Below the pieces are notes generated by a model. That model was not told the origin of the DNA. It made no database searches and was given only the letters and a program-made list of their open reading frames with translations. The position numbers and the translations under genes were made by a program. Shown here one piece after another: positions 14,553 to 14,554 of a stretch of DNA of 14,554 bases (its first letter is position 1; every line of letters starts with the position of its first letter). This stretch comes from JAJRRA01 sp048636595 (GTDB lineage Bacteria > Pseudomonadota > Gammaproteobacteria > Xanthomonadales > SZUA-36), in contig JAIVWI010000069.1 of the NCBI GenBank assembly GCA_048636595.1, positions 1 to 14,554 on the forward strand, in the 5' to 3' direction.

Positions 14553-14554
14553 TT

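Noticed and set aside
1..14554. Search for CRISPR arrays, tRNA or rRNA genes, integrases and phage genes
   Set aside because: None seen by eye; the only repeats found are the two REPIN-like elements, and coding density by ordinary genes is high throughout.

Overview
The window looks like a chromosomal segment of a respiring, probably marine or saline gammaproteobacterium. The grounds are a complete Na+-translocating NADH:quinone oxidoreductase operon (nqrA-F plus nqrM), a PspA/PspC envelope-stress pair, a NorM-type MATE transporter and Pseudomonas-style extragenic palindromes. The sequence alone does not fix the genus. Base composition looks even throughout, and there is no integrase, transposase, phage gene or CRISPR array.

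Layout: (1) 1-583, plus strand: the 3' end of pspA and then pspC. (2) 585-669: a perfect inverted pair of REP-like repeats (a REPIN) between convergent genes. (3) 694-2064, minus strand: a MATE efflux protein. (4) 2128-3962, plus strand: a zinc-ribbon DUF3667-type membrane protein preceded by a six-codon ORF, then a terminator and a small secreted protein of unknown function, closed by a strong terminator. (5) 11185 down to 4132, minus strand: hexaheme cytochrome c, nqrA, nqrB, nqrC, nqrD, nqrE, nqrF, nqrM and a two-CBS-domain protein. Genes are packed with overlaps of a few bases or gaps of 10 bases or less, so they are probably one operon. (6) 11318-11830 (minus) and 11867-13003 (plus): divergent secreted proteins, the second with features of a CotH-like kinase fold. 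(7) 13065-14432, minus strand: a neurotransmitter:sodium symporter family transporter. (8) 14445-14552: a second copy of the REPIN, with one arm split by a 46-base insertion.

How it fits together: NQR oxidises NADH, reduces ubiquinone and pumps Na+ outwards. The NSS symporter uses a Na+ gradient and the NorM-like exporter probably does too, so much of the window concerns making and spending sodium motive force. NqrM supports metal-centre assembly in NqrD/E. The flavin transferase ApbE, needed for the covalent FMN on NqrC, is not encoded here and must lie elsewhere.

Most unusual points: a periplasmic hexaheme cytochrome heads the nqr operon; the SGAT-type flavinylation motif of NqrB reads DQPT; a REP-like family occurs twice, once with a nested insertion; nqrA appears to start with TTG directly after a stop codon; and the DUF3667 gene has a well-spaced upstream ATG in frame but cut off by a TAA.
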